From Paraconiothyrium sp. Pb-2020 (taxonomy: Eukaryota; Ascomycota; Dothideomycetes; Pleosporales; Didymosphaeriaceae), in the NCBI GenBank assembly GCA_022419385.1, contig JAJUBI010000001.1, forward strand, positions 5,208,001-5,272,000: a DNA stretch of 64,000 nucleotides. The letters are read 5' to 3'. The position numbers and the translations under genes were made by a program. Positions within the stretch are counted from its first letter, which is position 1; each line of letters begins with the position of its first letter. Positions 33,637-43,864 of the stretch are shown piece by piece. The notes under the pieces are model-generated. The model ran no database searches and had not been told where the DNA came from. It worked only from the letters and a program-made list of their open reading frames with translations.

Positions 33637-35229
33637 TAGAAGGTAGCGAGAGCGAAGAGTAGTTTCTTACGAAACGAATGAAACGGCAATAGATGCTTCG
33701 AAGCAGATTTTATATAATGACGTCCGACCTCACTTGAAATCCCTCAGATACACATTGTCATCTCACCGGTCAAACATGCGATGCTTTACCAGTGTTCCCC
33801 CAATGTCGCAAGCTTCAGATCAAGTAGCTGATGAAGTTGCGACTTCCCAAAGTGTCCCCTGTGATTCATCACCCTCAAAGCTCGACCTGCTCACGACGAT
33901 TACATCACATTTCGTCCAGGAGACTCAGTTGAGGCGCCGGCCCTAGGCTATCAACACAGTCGCTAGGTAGGAGATCATTGTTGGGTGAGACAAAAAGTTC
34001 CACCTGACACTTGATCCACCTGGTCCTTAGAGTGATATTTTAAGCCGTCAGAGTCGTTGCTAAACGAGGTCAATAGCCCAGGTATTCCGCGGCACTCCAT
34101 CTTAATCGAGATGAATATAGCGAGAAGATCTGACAACAAAGACATACGCTACTTTGAGCAGTAGCCCTACGAGTGCTGTGGGTACGAACGATAATTTCGA
34201 TTGGTTTTCGATACAAGGTTGGCCGACATCCATCTGCTTTTTATGTCCCGACCTAGCCCCCGTGCTACCAGCTCGTACCGGCCCTTCGTGGTGAGGCGCT
34301 ACGCGATTTACTCTGGTGATGAACGTGCATGGTATCTATTAATTACCGCGATCAAGTGACGTTATTGGCCCGTTTGGCTACCTGAAGGGCGTTCGCCCAC
34401 CGTACATCAGGAAAGCTGGATGGACTACCTATGATAGGTAAGCCACGCCTGGGCATGCGCAGAGGTGCGCAGAGATGGTGTTGCATTATTGAGGACACCC
34501 TTCCCGTCGGCGTGGCCGCAGAAGACCATGGAAGGATGAAGATATGGACCAGAACGAGATGACACCGAGTGTGCGTCCTTCCTGCCATATAGACGCGGAC
34601 AACATAGGTAGGTCCCATGGGTACATAGTAAACCATGGCGACTGCAGTCATTGCTGTACAGATCAAGACGGCCGCGGAGACTTCCTAACATTTCAGAGAA
34701 CATCATAGATCCTTAGATCAACGAACCGTAAGATCGACATCGCTTGCTTAGAAATTCGCCCGGCTCGCAAACCATTGCACCACTCACAACTAACACCGCA
34801 CGTCTTACTACTCAAATTTACTGCTTGGGACTACTCTTTCGCCATTCCTCACCAACACCAAACGGAAAACGCTGCTTTATAATGCCCACGTGCTCTTAAT
34901 CCGCGGCCTTGACACCGTCGGCGTTGTCGTAGATCTCGCCTAACCGACTAGCGCAACCGACGGAGAACCCCAATCCCAATCTTTTCAGCACCCCAGCCAA
35001 TGACGATGGGAACAGTCACGATGCATACTACAATAAAGTGGAGAGGGGTTTTCCCGCCGGTTGTCGGTGTGGGTAAGCTTAAGTATCTAGGGTGCCCGTC
35101 GCGTTGGGAGATGGAAGTTGAGCGAACTGTGCTATCTTACGTTCGTTGATTTCACGCGCTTCTAGCATTGGCTCCACTTCAAACAAGCATCTCTGTTTAA
35201 CAGGTGCATACGTAGGGTATTGACTAATA
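33637..35229. other. Intergenic
   Basis: About 1.6 kb. The longest frames (minus strand, 34352-34706) overlap each other and show no domain. Includes the promoter of the MFS permease at 35230. Confidence 0.4.
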
Positions 35230-36887
35230 ATGACGTGTTCTGGAAAAGAGATATCGGACGTGGAGAAGGGTGTGCAACAAGTAATGGAGAAGAGCGAAGA
35301 AGGGAATCAAATCCCCAGTCACTGTGTCGGCGAGAACGCCGATGTCAATGCGCTGATGAGAAGCCATGACCCAGCGGTGCAACCCCCACAAGAAGAGTAC
35401 GAAGAACAAGAAATTGAACGAGTTTCTACGCATCGCTCTCGTATTGCATCAACGAAACCAAACGCGCTGAAGCAGATCACCAAAACGATAACCGCCCGCT
35501 CCAATGCATCAGTCATTGATCCGGGCCCACCGCCTGATGGAGGTGTCAAGGCTTGGTTGCAAGTGTTTGCGGGCATGTTGGTTATCACGAATACTTGGGG
35601 TATGACAGCGACGTTTGGTGTGTTCCAAAGTTATTATACGACGGAGCTGGGGATGGAGGCTAGTGCTGTCAGTTGGATTGGGAGTATGCAGATGTTGGGG
35701 CATTTTGGACTTGGTAAGTTTCGCTATATTGAAGGACAGTCGGGAGTCTACAGATAACGCGACGTATAATTTCCACGATGTACGAAGCATACCATCTTGG
35801 ATTTGCAACACGAGGGCTCGGACTACTGTCGCTATCTCGTTCCGTTTCACAACAACGCTAACTCATCTCAACAGGCATGTTCACCGGCCGCGCCCTTGAT
35901 GCGGGCTTTTTCCACTGGGTAGTGATCCCCGGCATGCTGCTCTCCGCCCTTGGCATCTTTCTTACCAGTCTTTGCCACGAGTACTGGCAATTCTTCCTCG
36001 CGCAAGGCCTCATGAACGGCATTGGTAACGGCTGCCAATTCGCTCCCTCCATGTCCCTCGTAACCACCTACTTCGCGCGCAACCGCAGCGTCGCCCTCGC
36101 GACTATGGCCTGCGGCTCCGCCATCGGCGGCCTCCTCTACCCCACCATCGTCCGCCAGCTGCTCCCTCAAATCGGCTTCCAGTGGACGGTCCGCGTAATG
36201 GGCTTCATCATGTTAGCCGTGGGCGCGTGCTACACATCCCTCCTGCGCCCGCGGCTCCCTCCGCGCAAGAGTGGCCCGCTATTCGAACTAAGCGCGTTTC
36301 GCGAGGCGCCGTACACACTCTACGCGATAGGCCTATTCCTCATTTGTCTAGGGGTGTACTTCGCGTTCTACTATATCAGCGCTTACGCGGTGAATGTCAT
36401 CGGTGTCTCCTACGGCACGTCCATCAATCTCGTCCTCATACTCAACGGCATGGGTCTCCCCGGACGTCTTATACCTGGGTACATCGCGAATAGGTACCTT
36501 GGACCGTACAACACGCTCATCCCGCTCGCCCTCATCACAAGCCTGCTCATGTACTGCTGGGCGGCCGTCAAAACGAAGGCCTCGCTTTACGCATTTACCA
36601 TCCTGTACGGCTTCTTCAGCGCGGGTTTCCAGGGCCTATTTCCAGCGGTGATGGCGAATTTGACAAAGGATTTGACTAAGGTGGGGACGAGGAATGGGAT
36701 GGGACTTAGTGTGGTGGGGTTTGCCAGTTTGATCGGGCCACCGATTGCAGGAGCGTTGATCCAGAGTCGGGGCGGGGGTTATATCGGGGCGCAGATGTGG
36801 GCGGGGAGTATGATGCTGGTGGGGACTTTAACTATTGTTGCGGGGAGGATATGTATTACTGGGTGGAGACTAAAGGAAAGGGTGTAA
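35230..36887 (+). CDS. MFS monocarboxylate-type permease
   Basis: Plasma-membrane permease related to fungal Mch/MCT proteins. Exons: 35230..35713 and 35875..36887, 498 residues. The 161-nt intron joins MLGHFGLG to MFTGRALDAGFF in the second helix region and has a GCTAAC branch point. A long acidic N-terminus (about 95 residues) leads to PPPDGGVKAWLQVFAGM, the MCT family signature ahead of helix 1. Twelve helices can be traced, with YFARNRSVALATMACGSAIG in helix 4-5 and GLSVVGFASLIGPPIAGAL near helix 11. Substrate unknown; monocarboxylates are only the family default. Confidence 0.9.
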
Positions 36888-38042
36888 AGGGTCTGATACA
36901 TGCAATTGAAGATAGATGCGTATCCATGCTTTTGGTGTGCTTCATGCGGGATTTGCCTGTGGAACTGATTAGAAGCAGACCTTCTGATCGAAAGACAAAT
37001 AGAGTCTGACAGAGAATGAGATGGATAAGGTATGAAAGCCGGAGATTTTGCAGTGAGAGATGGGCTTGAGAGATGGCGGCTGCAATGATGCAAGCATGCA
37101 TAATTCGAAATCAATGAGAATTGGAAGAAATGCATAATGGATGAACGGGGTGAATAAAAAAATGATATTAGGCAGCAGAAAGTACGCGTCAACGATCATG
37201 GATGACCAGGACTAATCAAGGAAATCCTCATCCGATAGATACTCCACTGTTTACCAACCAGGGAATTTATGTATGGACTGAGTATAGTGAGAGAACAATA
37301 GCAAATAGACATCAAGCTGTAGAAAGAACGTGTCATCGAGAAGAAAGAAAGCGATACAGCCGACGAGATACTCTACCAAGTAATCCTTCGCCATTGACCA
37401 TCTACTAAAAAGGAAAGTTTCTCGCAGAGATGTAGTAGTGACTGGACTACGATTGTAGGTGTTGGTTTCTACAGTTGTGTGACGATGTCGTGTGCATACT
37501 CAGCCCCATAGCCACGACTTGGCGTCAACTGAAGCCGGGCCCCGAGTAGAATCTGCCGTACGTCAGCCTTGTGCCTTCCCGTAAGCTAGATTCGACGTAC
37601 ACTTTACCAAGCTCATAGATGAGTCTTAAGCTTATTCGGCGATTTCGTGCGCTGCAGGAACGGCTCCTACAATGGCGATCCGCGGTTGGAGCGGCTGCTG
37701 GCTACTGCTGCCTAGATCTCAAGGCTTCCACGCGTCCTCCCGCTGGGTAGTTCCTCGTATGGTTCTTTAGTCGTTCCTTCGACACGCGTATCTAGTGGCG
37801 GGTGCGGCGCGGGAGTGTTTGGCAGTGCGGGGGCCGGGGGAAGCTTTGTCACTGTGTTTGGTGAACGGAAAGTGCAAGCTTCCCCCGGAAGAGCGCTCAT
37901 ACGCTGGAAGTTCCATGTGGTCCTCCGTAGAGAAAGACGATAGGTCGTACTCGTCAAGCATATCGGTGACCGGCAGTGTCGTCAATTCATAGCTGTATCC
38001 ACGATTGGGAAGTGGTCACCCAACAGGCGTTTGGCTAGAGGC
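36888..38042. other. Intergenic with possible coding tail
   Basis: About 1.15 kb. Two overlapping minus-strand frames at 37985-37712 (one reading DEYDLSSFSTEDHMELPAYE) may be a further exon of the candidate gene just upstream at 38043, but I could not join them in frame. Confidence 0.35.
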
Positions 38043-38489
38043 TCAGGATCCACTGGATGGAGTTCCACCGCTAGAAGAGCAAGTGTGGTTTGCGTCCTTG
38101 GGCTGCCCACAGTTGGGGCACTTAGGCGGTGGAGGGAAGCTACTCTGCATGATTCCCATGGTCAACAGGAAAACGCAGAAACAGGGGCGCAATGAGATGG
38201 TGTATTGGTTGACTGCGGCGTGGAAATACTCTGAAAGACGGGAGATGGAATTCTGAACAGTATTGAAACATGAATAGCCGAATGAAGAAGGTATATAGGG
38301 TAGTTCTATGAAGTGTCTAAGTGGTGGTGGTGAAAGCGGTTGTCGATCTAGTGTGTCCACTGCCTTGGGATCCATCGTGAACCATTTATACAAACCATAA
38401 CCCACGGTGCCAAACCAAGAAGGAATGCCATACTGGTCACCCATAGGCCGCAAAGCCAGTGCCTCACGATAGGGTGAAACATAGTTCAT
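38043..38489 (-). CDS. Hypothetical protein, structure unresolved
   Basis: The frame is open on the minus strand, with coding-like sequence starting upstream of the ATG at 38489: a run VNGPATAPGLPNSRTDLQ can be read from about 38555, preceded by a plausible CCAAG acceptor. It includes MGDQYGIPSWFGTVGYGLYK, a hydrophobic stretch (CFCVFLLTMGIM) and KCPNCGQPKDANHTC, a CxxC pair with a further Cys. The 5' exon and the continuation past the stop at 38043 are unknown. No family recognised. Confidence 0.35.
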   Translation of the reverse strand: MNYVSPYREALALRPMGDQYGIPSWFGTVGYGLYKWFTMDPKAVDTLDRQPLSPPPLRHFIELPYIPSSFGYSCFNTVQNSISRLSEYFHAAVNQYTISLRPCFCVFLLTMGIMQSSFPPPPKCPNCGQPKDANHTCSSSGGTPSSGS

Positions 38490-38896
38490 TGGAAAAGCCT
38501 GCAAGTCAGTGCGGGAGTTCGGTAAACCTGGAGCGGTAGCTGGACCGTTGACCTTGGAAGGGAATACGAGAAGAGTCAGTCATTGCGCCCCGCCACGAGA
38601 AGTTCTGTCGAAGGTGAGGATTCGGTGTTAGTTCGATGAGCTAAGCTATTGGCCGACCTTGAGGTGGGATCGATGGGGCGCTTGGACCCGCGTCGAGCTA
38701 AACTTGGCCGCGACTAAGCTGCAATTGGCGATAACGGCCCGTTGATTGGGTGACCCGTCCAGAATTCGCTTCCAGGTCAGCGATACGTCACTAGAGATCT
38801 AATAAGTAACGCGACAGCTTCTGGCGCAGGCGCGTCTCCCTCCCTAGCTGAACACACCGCAAGCAGCGCCAGCATGATAGAGCAGTGACTACAGCA

Positions 38897-41020
38897 ATGG
38901 CCTCCGTGAGCGACGTGATCGCGCTCGTGAGCTCGCTAGCTCTGCGCCTGAGCGTATACATCTTCCTGCGCTGGGTGAGTAGCTCGTGATGGACTCCGAA
39001 TCTGTCCGCCTGCCTAACTCCACTCCCACCCCCGTCCAATGTATTGTCTCTAAGCGGAAACTGACTATTGATTACCACAGATACCTACATCAGTCAGTCT
39101 ATACTCCGCCGAGCCTCCTCGTATTCTGACGTTAGGAATAATAGATCGTACCGCCTCTCGCTACAGCTTTGGCCCTGGTCTACATACCCTCGTTCTTCAT
39201 CAGTCTCCAGGATACTGCGCCATACAAAATCATATCTGACGAGCTGAATATAATCGTAAAAGAGGCAGTCGATACCAGCGACTCCGACTCTTCAGAACGC
39301 GCGGACCTGCTCGAGGGCGCAGACGAAGGTCCCCTGCAAGAGCTGGACGTTGAGGAGGAGATCCAGTATGAGGAGCGCCAGCCAAAAATCCTGCGCACCC
39401 TGCTCACAGGCAGACCGAGTCCATCATCCATCTTCTGGAGCTGGGCTACATTCGGCATCAACATGGCTCTGCTGGCTATGACAGTGGACGTCATCTATCG
39501 CGCCCAAATATTCCACGCCCACCAGCATGCAAGCTTTGGCCGTATTGGCTATGTTTCGGAGAATTACGCAAATATCCTTGTGCGAGAACCGTATGCTTAT
39601 GACGTGAATGTTCTATACCGGTCAATCGATGACTACGAGCGGTCATGGATGCAGAAGACGCTCCATTCAAGCCAACCCGAATACTGGCTGAAGGGTGACA
39701 CTGACTTCACAGCTTCCATCAAACTTGATCGTGAGTCTTCCCAGAAAAGGCAATGCCAGAAACCACATGCTCACTGCATACCATTGTGTAGACCTCCGTC
39801 CGAATACTCCTTACGAGTACGTCATTCAAGCATCCAGTGGTAATACCACGGGAACCTTCACCACTCCGCCACGTGTAGGGCACCTGTCTGCTTTTAGAGA
39901 TAACAAGTATACTTTCCTCCACTCAAGTTGCATAAAACCGCGTAAGTTAAACTTAGAACCGGGGTCGCACACGTAAGGCATACTCATCGTACCCGCAGGT
40001 GTTCCATATACTCCATTCCAACATCCTTTGCACTTCCCAGGATTTGCTCATCTGGCCCGTTGGATACCCGAATTGAAACCATACTTCATGCTATTCTTGG
40101 GAGACTTCATCTACGCCGACGTCCCGCTCCAACTAGGCAAAGACGCAGAGTATTACCGCCGCGAATACCGCCAGGTTTATTCGTCTCCCGACTGGCCCTC
40201 CGTCAGCCAAAACCTCCCTTGGATCCATGTCATCGATGATCACGAAATTCAGAACGATTGGAATGGTAACATGACTGGCGTTGCCGTGCCCGCCTATGAT
40301 GCATTCACGCACTACCACGCAGCCGTCAATCCCCCAGCCCACAGACAAGGCCACACGTACTTCAGCTTCGTCCAAGGCCCAGCGGACTTCTTCCTCGTTG
40401 ACACAAGGGCGTACCGGAGCCCCGAGAACTCCGACCCCAACGATCCCGGAAAGACTATGCTCGGCGATGCTCAAATTACTGATCTGCTGTCATGGATCGC
40501 GACGCCGCCACCGCGAGGTGTGCACTGGAAGATCATCGTCACAGGCGTCCCGTTCACAAAGAACTGGCAGTTTGGGTCCGAGGATACTTGGGGCGGGTAC
40601 CTCGTCGAGAGACGCCGGATCCTTGAAGCGGCGTGGGAGCTGTCGTCTACGCATGGCATCGGTGTCGTCATTTTGAGCGGTGATCGCCACGAGTTCGCTG
40701 CTACCTCCTTCCCTCCACCCAAAGATTCAGACTGGCCCGTGAGCGCCACAGTGCACGAGTTCTCTACATCACCACTATCTATGTTCTACCTGCCTTTCCG
40801 CACGTACAGCGAGGTTGATGACGAGGATGTGTGTATGAAGTATTTACCGGATGGGAACAGCAAGTTCGGTGCAATAGAGATCACAGCGCCCGAGACGAGC
40901 GAGCAGAGCTTGCTCAAGTATCGCTTGTTCATCGATGGAGAAGAAGGATGGACGCATGTCATTTCCACGCCTCCCTTGCGAGACGGGAGCAAGAGGGCTA
41001 GGGATGCGGTGTGGGGTTGA
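38897..41020 (+). CDS. Membrane-anchored PhoD-like phosphatase
   Basis: Metallophosphoesterase of the alkaline phosphatase D type. Exons: 38897..38974, 39145..39730, 39792..39941 and 39999..41020, 611 residues. The first intron (170 nt) joins SVYIFLRW to IVPPLATALALVYIPSFFIS, giving two N-terminal hydrophobic segments; a third lies at FWSWATFGINMALLAMTVDV. The catalytic part has YTFLHSSCIKP, MLFLGDFIYADVPL, HVIDDHEIQNDWNGN, FLVDTRAYRSPEN and VVILSGDRHEFAATSFP, the Asp/His/Asn metal-ligand pattern of PhoD enzymes. Introns 2 and 3 restore CIKPRVPYTPFQHPLHFPGF. Probably exposed on the outer or lumenal face. Substrate unknown. Confidence 0.9.
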
Positions 41021-41743
41021 GGAAAGCGAAGAGGGACCGAAATTCACATTCTTTCCACATCCAGCGCCACCTGGTTGATTGCGTTGCTTATCGAGTTGGA
41101 GTTCTCGATTGGAGCATAATTGGCACAGAGGCAAACTCGAGAAGCTCCGGTCGTATAGTAGCATTCACAATATCGATTTTTGGTTACGGAACAGTAATTG
41201 GATAGCGAGTCATGTAGCACATACCACAACACCCTACAATGCACATCTACCGTCGATAGTCCAAACAATGAAGGTGTGGACCTCGATGCGTTTCACCATC
41301 AGATGTCAATGTCACTGTCAATGTCACGTTGTGAGAATGGGCCTGGCTTCACGGTGTTGCCGAAGGATCGGCGCCGAGGTGTATAAATAACTCGAGTGGC
41401 TCTACCTAGGTAACGGCGCGCGCACGTGCTATCGATAGTGTCAACTGCCCGTGCCCAATGAAGATTTCCATCCGCCGCTGGAGAAAAAGGGAAGGTTAGT
41501 AAGGCAATTGGACGGTTGTCAAGATGAGGGTAAGGGATGGGATTATTGGTGGCTGTATGGGATGAGTGGGGTGGCAAGTGGGTATCGTGTTATATTGCAG
41601 GCTACGTTGCAGGCTACAAAAGCGTCATGTGACAGGATTTCCGCCCGCCCAGGTGCATGCTCGCTCGTGCATTGCGAACATGTTCACGACAGCTCGCGCA
41701 TCCTTTAGCAAAGAAGGCAGTAAGACTGTGTAGGGAGGCTGAC
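41021..41743. other. Convergent 3' intergenic region
   Basis: About 720 bp between the stops of the PhoD-like and TRM61 genes. Short overlapping frames only. Confidence 0.45.
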
Positions 41744-43288
41744 TCATCCCCACTTCCTCCTCGCCTTCTCCTCGTCCTCGGCCGTCCACTCAACCGGCAA
41801 CATGGCGAATACAAGGTAGCTCGTATGCGTCTTGATCTCGGGCTCCGTTCTGCATACCAGTCTCCCTTCCTTAAATAGTGGCCTGCTTTCTGAGCATTTC
41901 TTCGCCCTCTCCAGCCTGTCATGCTTACTCGGCGGCAGCCCCTCCGTCTTTATTTTCTTCTTGTCCTCTGACTCTTCTCCTGCAGCAGGTACCTGCTGCC
42001 CGCGCTTCTTCGCCTCCGCACGCCGCATCACCTGCTCCTGTTTCTCCTTCTGTAGTCCGTGGAATACCTTCGCGCGGTCTTCTACGTCGCGCAGGCGCTG
42101 GACAGCTTCTTGCACGGTGGCGGGCGAGGGATTTGCTCCGCGAAGACCCTCTTCAGCGAGACCTACGCGCTCGCGGCGCACTTCGAGGCGCTTGTGTTCC
42201 AGCGTGAACATCTCGATGTCGAGCCAGCCGTAGGAGCGCATGGCGGCGACGGTCTTTTGGACTTGCTCGATGCAGGGGGAAAAGGTGCATATCCTGGTTG
42301 TGGATTTGGGGTTGAGGGGCGAGCGGAAGGGTTTTGTGGAGGACGGGGGTTGTGGTGTGGATGTAGAATGTTCGGTGGTGGGTGTCGAGGGGTCTGATGC
42401 GACGGATTTGACGACTGCCGGTGGAGGTGGGGAGCGGGTCAGGTGTTTGAGTGCGAGCCATGGGGCTGGCAGGTCGAGGAATATTACGTCGGCGTTGGGT
42501 GCATTTTCGTCGTCGAGACAGAAGCCGTCTTCGTAGACGTCGCGGTTGGTGATGGTGACGAGTGGGTCGAGTCCGTGAGAAGTGATTTCTTCTCGCAGTT
42601 GCTCCGCGCGTGGCTTGTGGTATTCGAAGCTGTAGACGTGGCCGTGTCGCTTCTGCCGTCTCCTTCTCTTACGTAGGTTTGTACCGTTGACTTGCTGGTC
42701 CTCCTCCTCTTCCGGTTGTTCCAACCCCGGGTACCCATTGAACACTGTCCTCGCAGCCGCGTGAGTGAAGCTGCCACTGCCTGCACCCGCCTCGATGATG
42801 TGATCTCCCGGTCGCAAGCGCGTCTTCTGGATGATGAAGCTATAGTCCGGCGTGTACACAACTTGGGTCCTGTGTGGTAGACACAGCGTCCAAGTCTCCG
42901 GCGTAGGCGGCACAAGATGCGCAAACCCACTGCTCGCCGTCGCAGCCCTCACCACAGCCTTCGCAGGCTCTTCCGATTTAATTAGAGCTTCTTCTGCTGC
43001 ATTCCCATCGCTAGTGGCTTCGCGCTTCCTCTTTTTCGACCTTCCGCCGCGCGAGCCTGTGTCCACGACCGAGGCGAGAACCTGGGTTCCCCACGGCTTG
43101 TCTATGAGGCTGCTGTGCGTGAAGCTGCCGAATCGAGTGTTTACGACATTGCCCTCTGCGTACTCGGTCGACGACGAATCGGACAGGACGATGGGAATAA
43201 GGTGATCGCGCTTCAGCTGGAGGATGCCCAGGGTGTGGGCAGAGGAGTACGGGCCAGGGTCGAGGAAGGGCGAAACTGCGGGTGCCAT
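41744..43288 (-). CDS. TRM61: tRNA (adenine-58-N1)-methyltransferase catalytic subunit Trm61
   Basis: Catalytic subunit of the Trm6/Trm61 complex that makes m1A58 in tRNA, including initiator tRNA. Single exon. The family start MAPAVSPFLDPGPYSSAHTL (ATG 43288) gives 514 residues; an in-frame ATG at 43399 adds 37. Motifs: the cap domain ILQLKRDHLIPIVL and NTRFGSFTHSSLIDKPWGTQ; SAM-binding FIIQKTRLRPGDHIIEAGAG followed by SGSFTHA; YSFEYHKPRAEQLREE; the active-site segment DVIFLDLPAPWLAL; and FSPCIEQVQKTVAAMRSYGW. Two low-complexity inserts (Lys/Arg-rich and Ser/Thr/Pro-rich) make it longer than yeast Trm61. Divergent from the cysteinyl-tRNA synthetase gene. Confidence 0.93.
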   Translation of the reverse strand: MAPAVSPFLDPGPYSSAHTLGILQLKRDHLIPIVLSDSSSTEYAEGNVVNTRFGSFTHSSLIDKPWGTQVLASVVDTGSRGGRSKKRKREATSDGNAAEEALIKSEEPAKAVVRAATASSGFAHLVPPTPETWTLCLPHRTQVVYTPDYSFIIQKTRLRPGDHIIEAGAGSGSFTHAAARTVFNGYPGLEQPEEEEDQQVNGTNLRKRRRRQKRHGHVYSFEYHKPRAEQLREEITSHGLDPLVTITNRDVYEDGFCLDDENAPNADVIFLDLPAPWLALKHLTRSPPPPAVVKSVASDPSTPTTEHSTSTPQPPSSTKPFRSPLNPKSTTRICTFSPCIEQVQKTVAAMRSYGWLDIEMFTLEHKRLEVRRERVGLAEEGLRGANPSPATVQEAVQRLRDVEDRAKVFHGLQKEKQEQVMRRAEAKKRGQQVPAAGEESEDKKKIKTEGLPPSKHDRLERAKKCSESRPLFKEGRLVCRTEPEIKTHTSYLVFAMLPVEWTAEDEEKARRKWG

Positions 43289-43399
43289 GGCAGCTGTGGG
43301 CGCATCAATGGGCGCGGTCGAGAGTTTTGGAAGCTGCAGTTCTCGAACTTTTTGGCGGGCGGGGAGCACGCTAGGCGGGGAGATCCTGCAGGTGGTCAC

Positions 43400-43864
43400 T
43401 GCGCGCTAAAGATATCTGGCGTCTCGCTCGCTCTCCCGCCGCAGCTCACATAACCCAATTCGTGTCCTTCCTTTGCTTTATTTCGCATTGTCCGCTCTCT
43501 CTTCCAAACTTGCATTTTCAGCCGCCGAGTGCAACTGACTCGCGTTTCTCGGAACACTGCGAGCTTGTGGGACCTCCTGGACGGACAAAGATTTAGGACG
43601 CTAAGACCTTACGGAACCTGGTCCGATTGTGCCATCTGAACGTTCACCTGGGCACTGACTCATCCACCTACGCTCCAACAGAAACGTCTACCTTAACTCG
43701 GTCAACGGTCTGTCTGCAGCCTCAGCCCGAAGTCTAGTGGGTCGGCCGTTCAACATCTACATCAAAGCCTTCAAATACCATACTTTTGATATTATCGGCC
43801 TGCACGACAGACGAACTTGACTCAACTTCCTTTCCCTTGGACGTTCACACTCCTTCTTACCTGA
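43400..43864. promoter_or_regulatory. Divergent promoter region, TRM61 / CysRS
   Basis: About 465 bp between the outermost in-frame starts of two translation-related genes. No TATA box found; shared regulation is possible but not shown. Confidence 0.45.
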
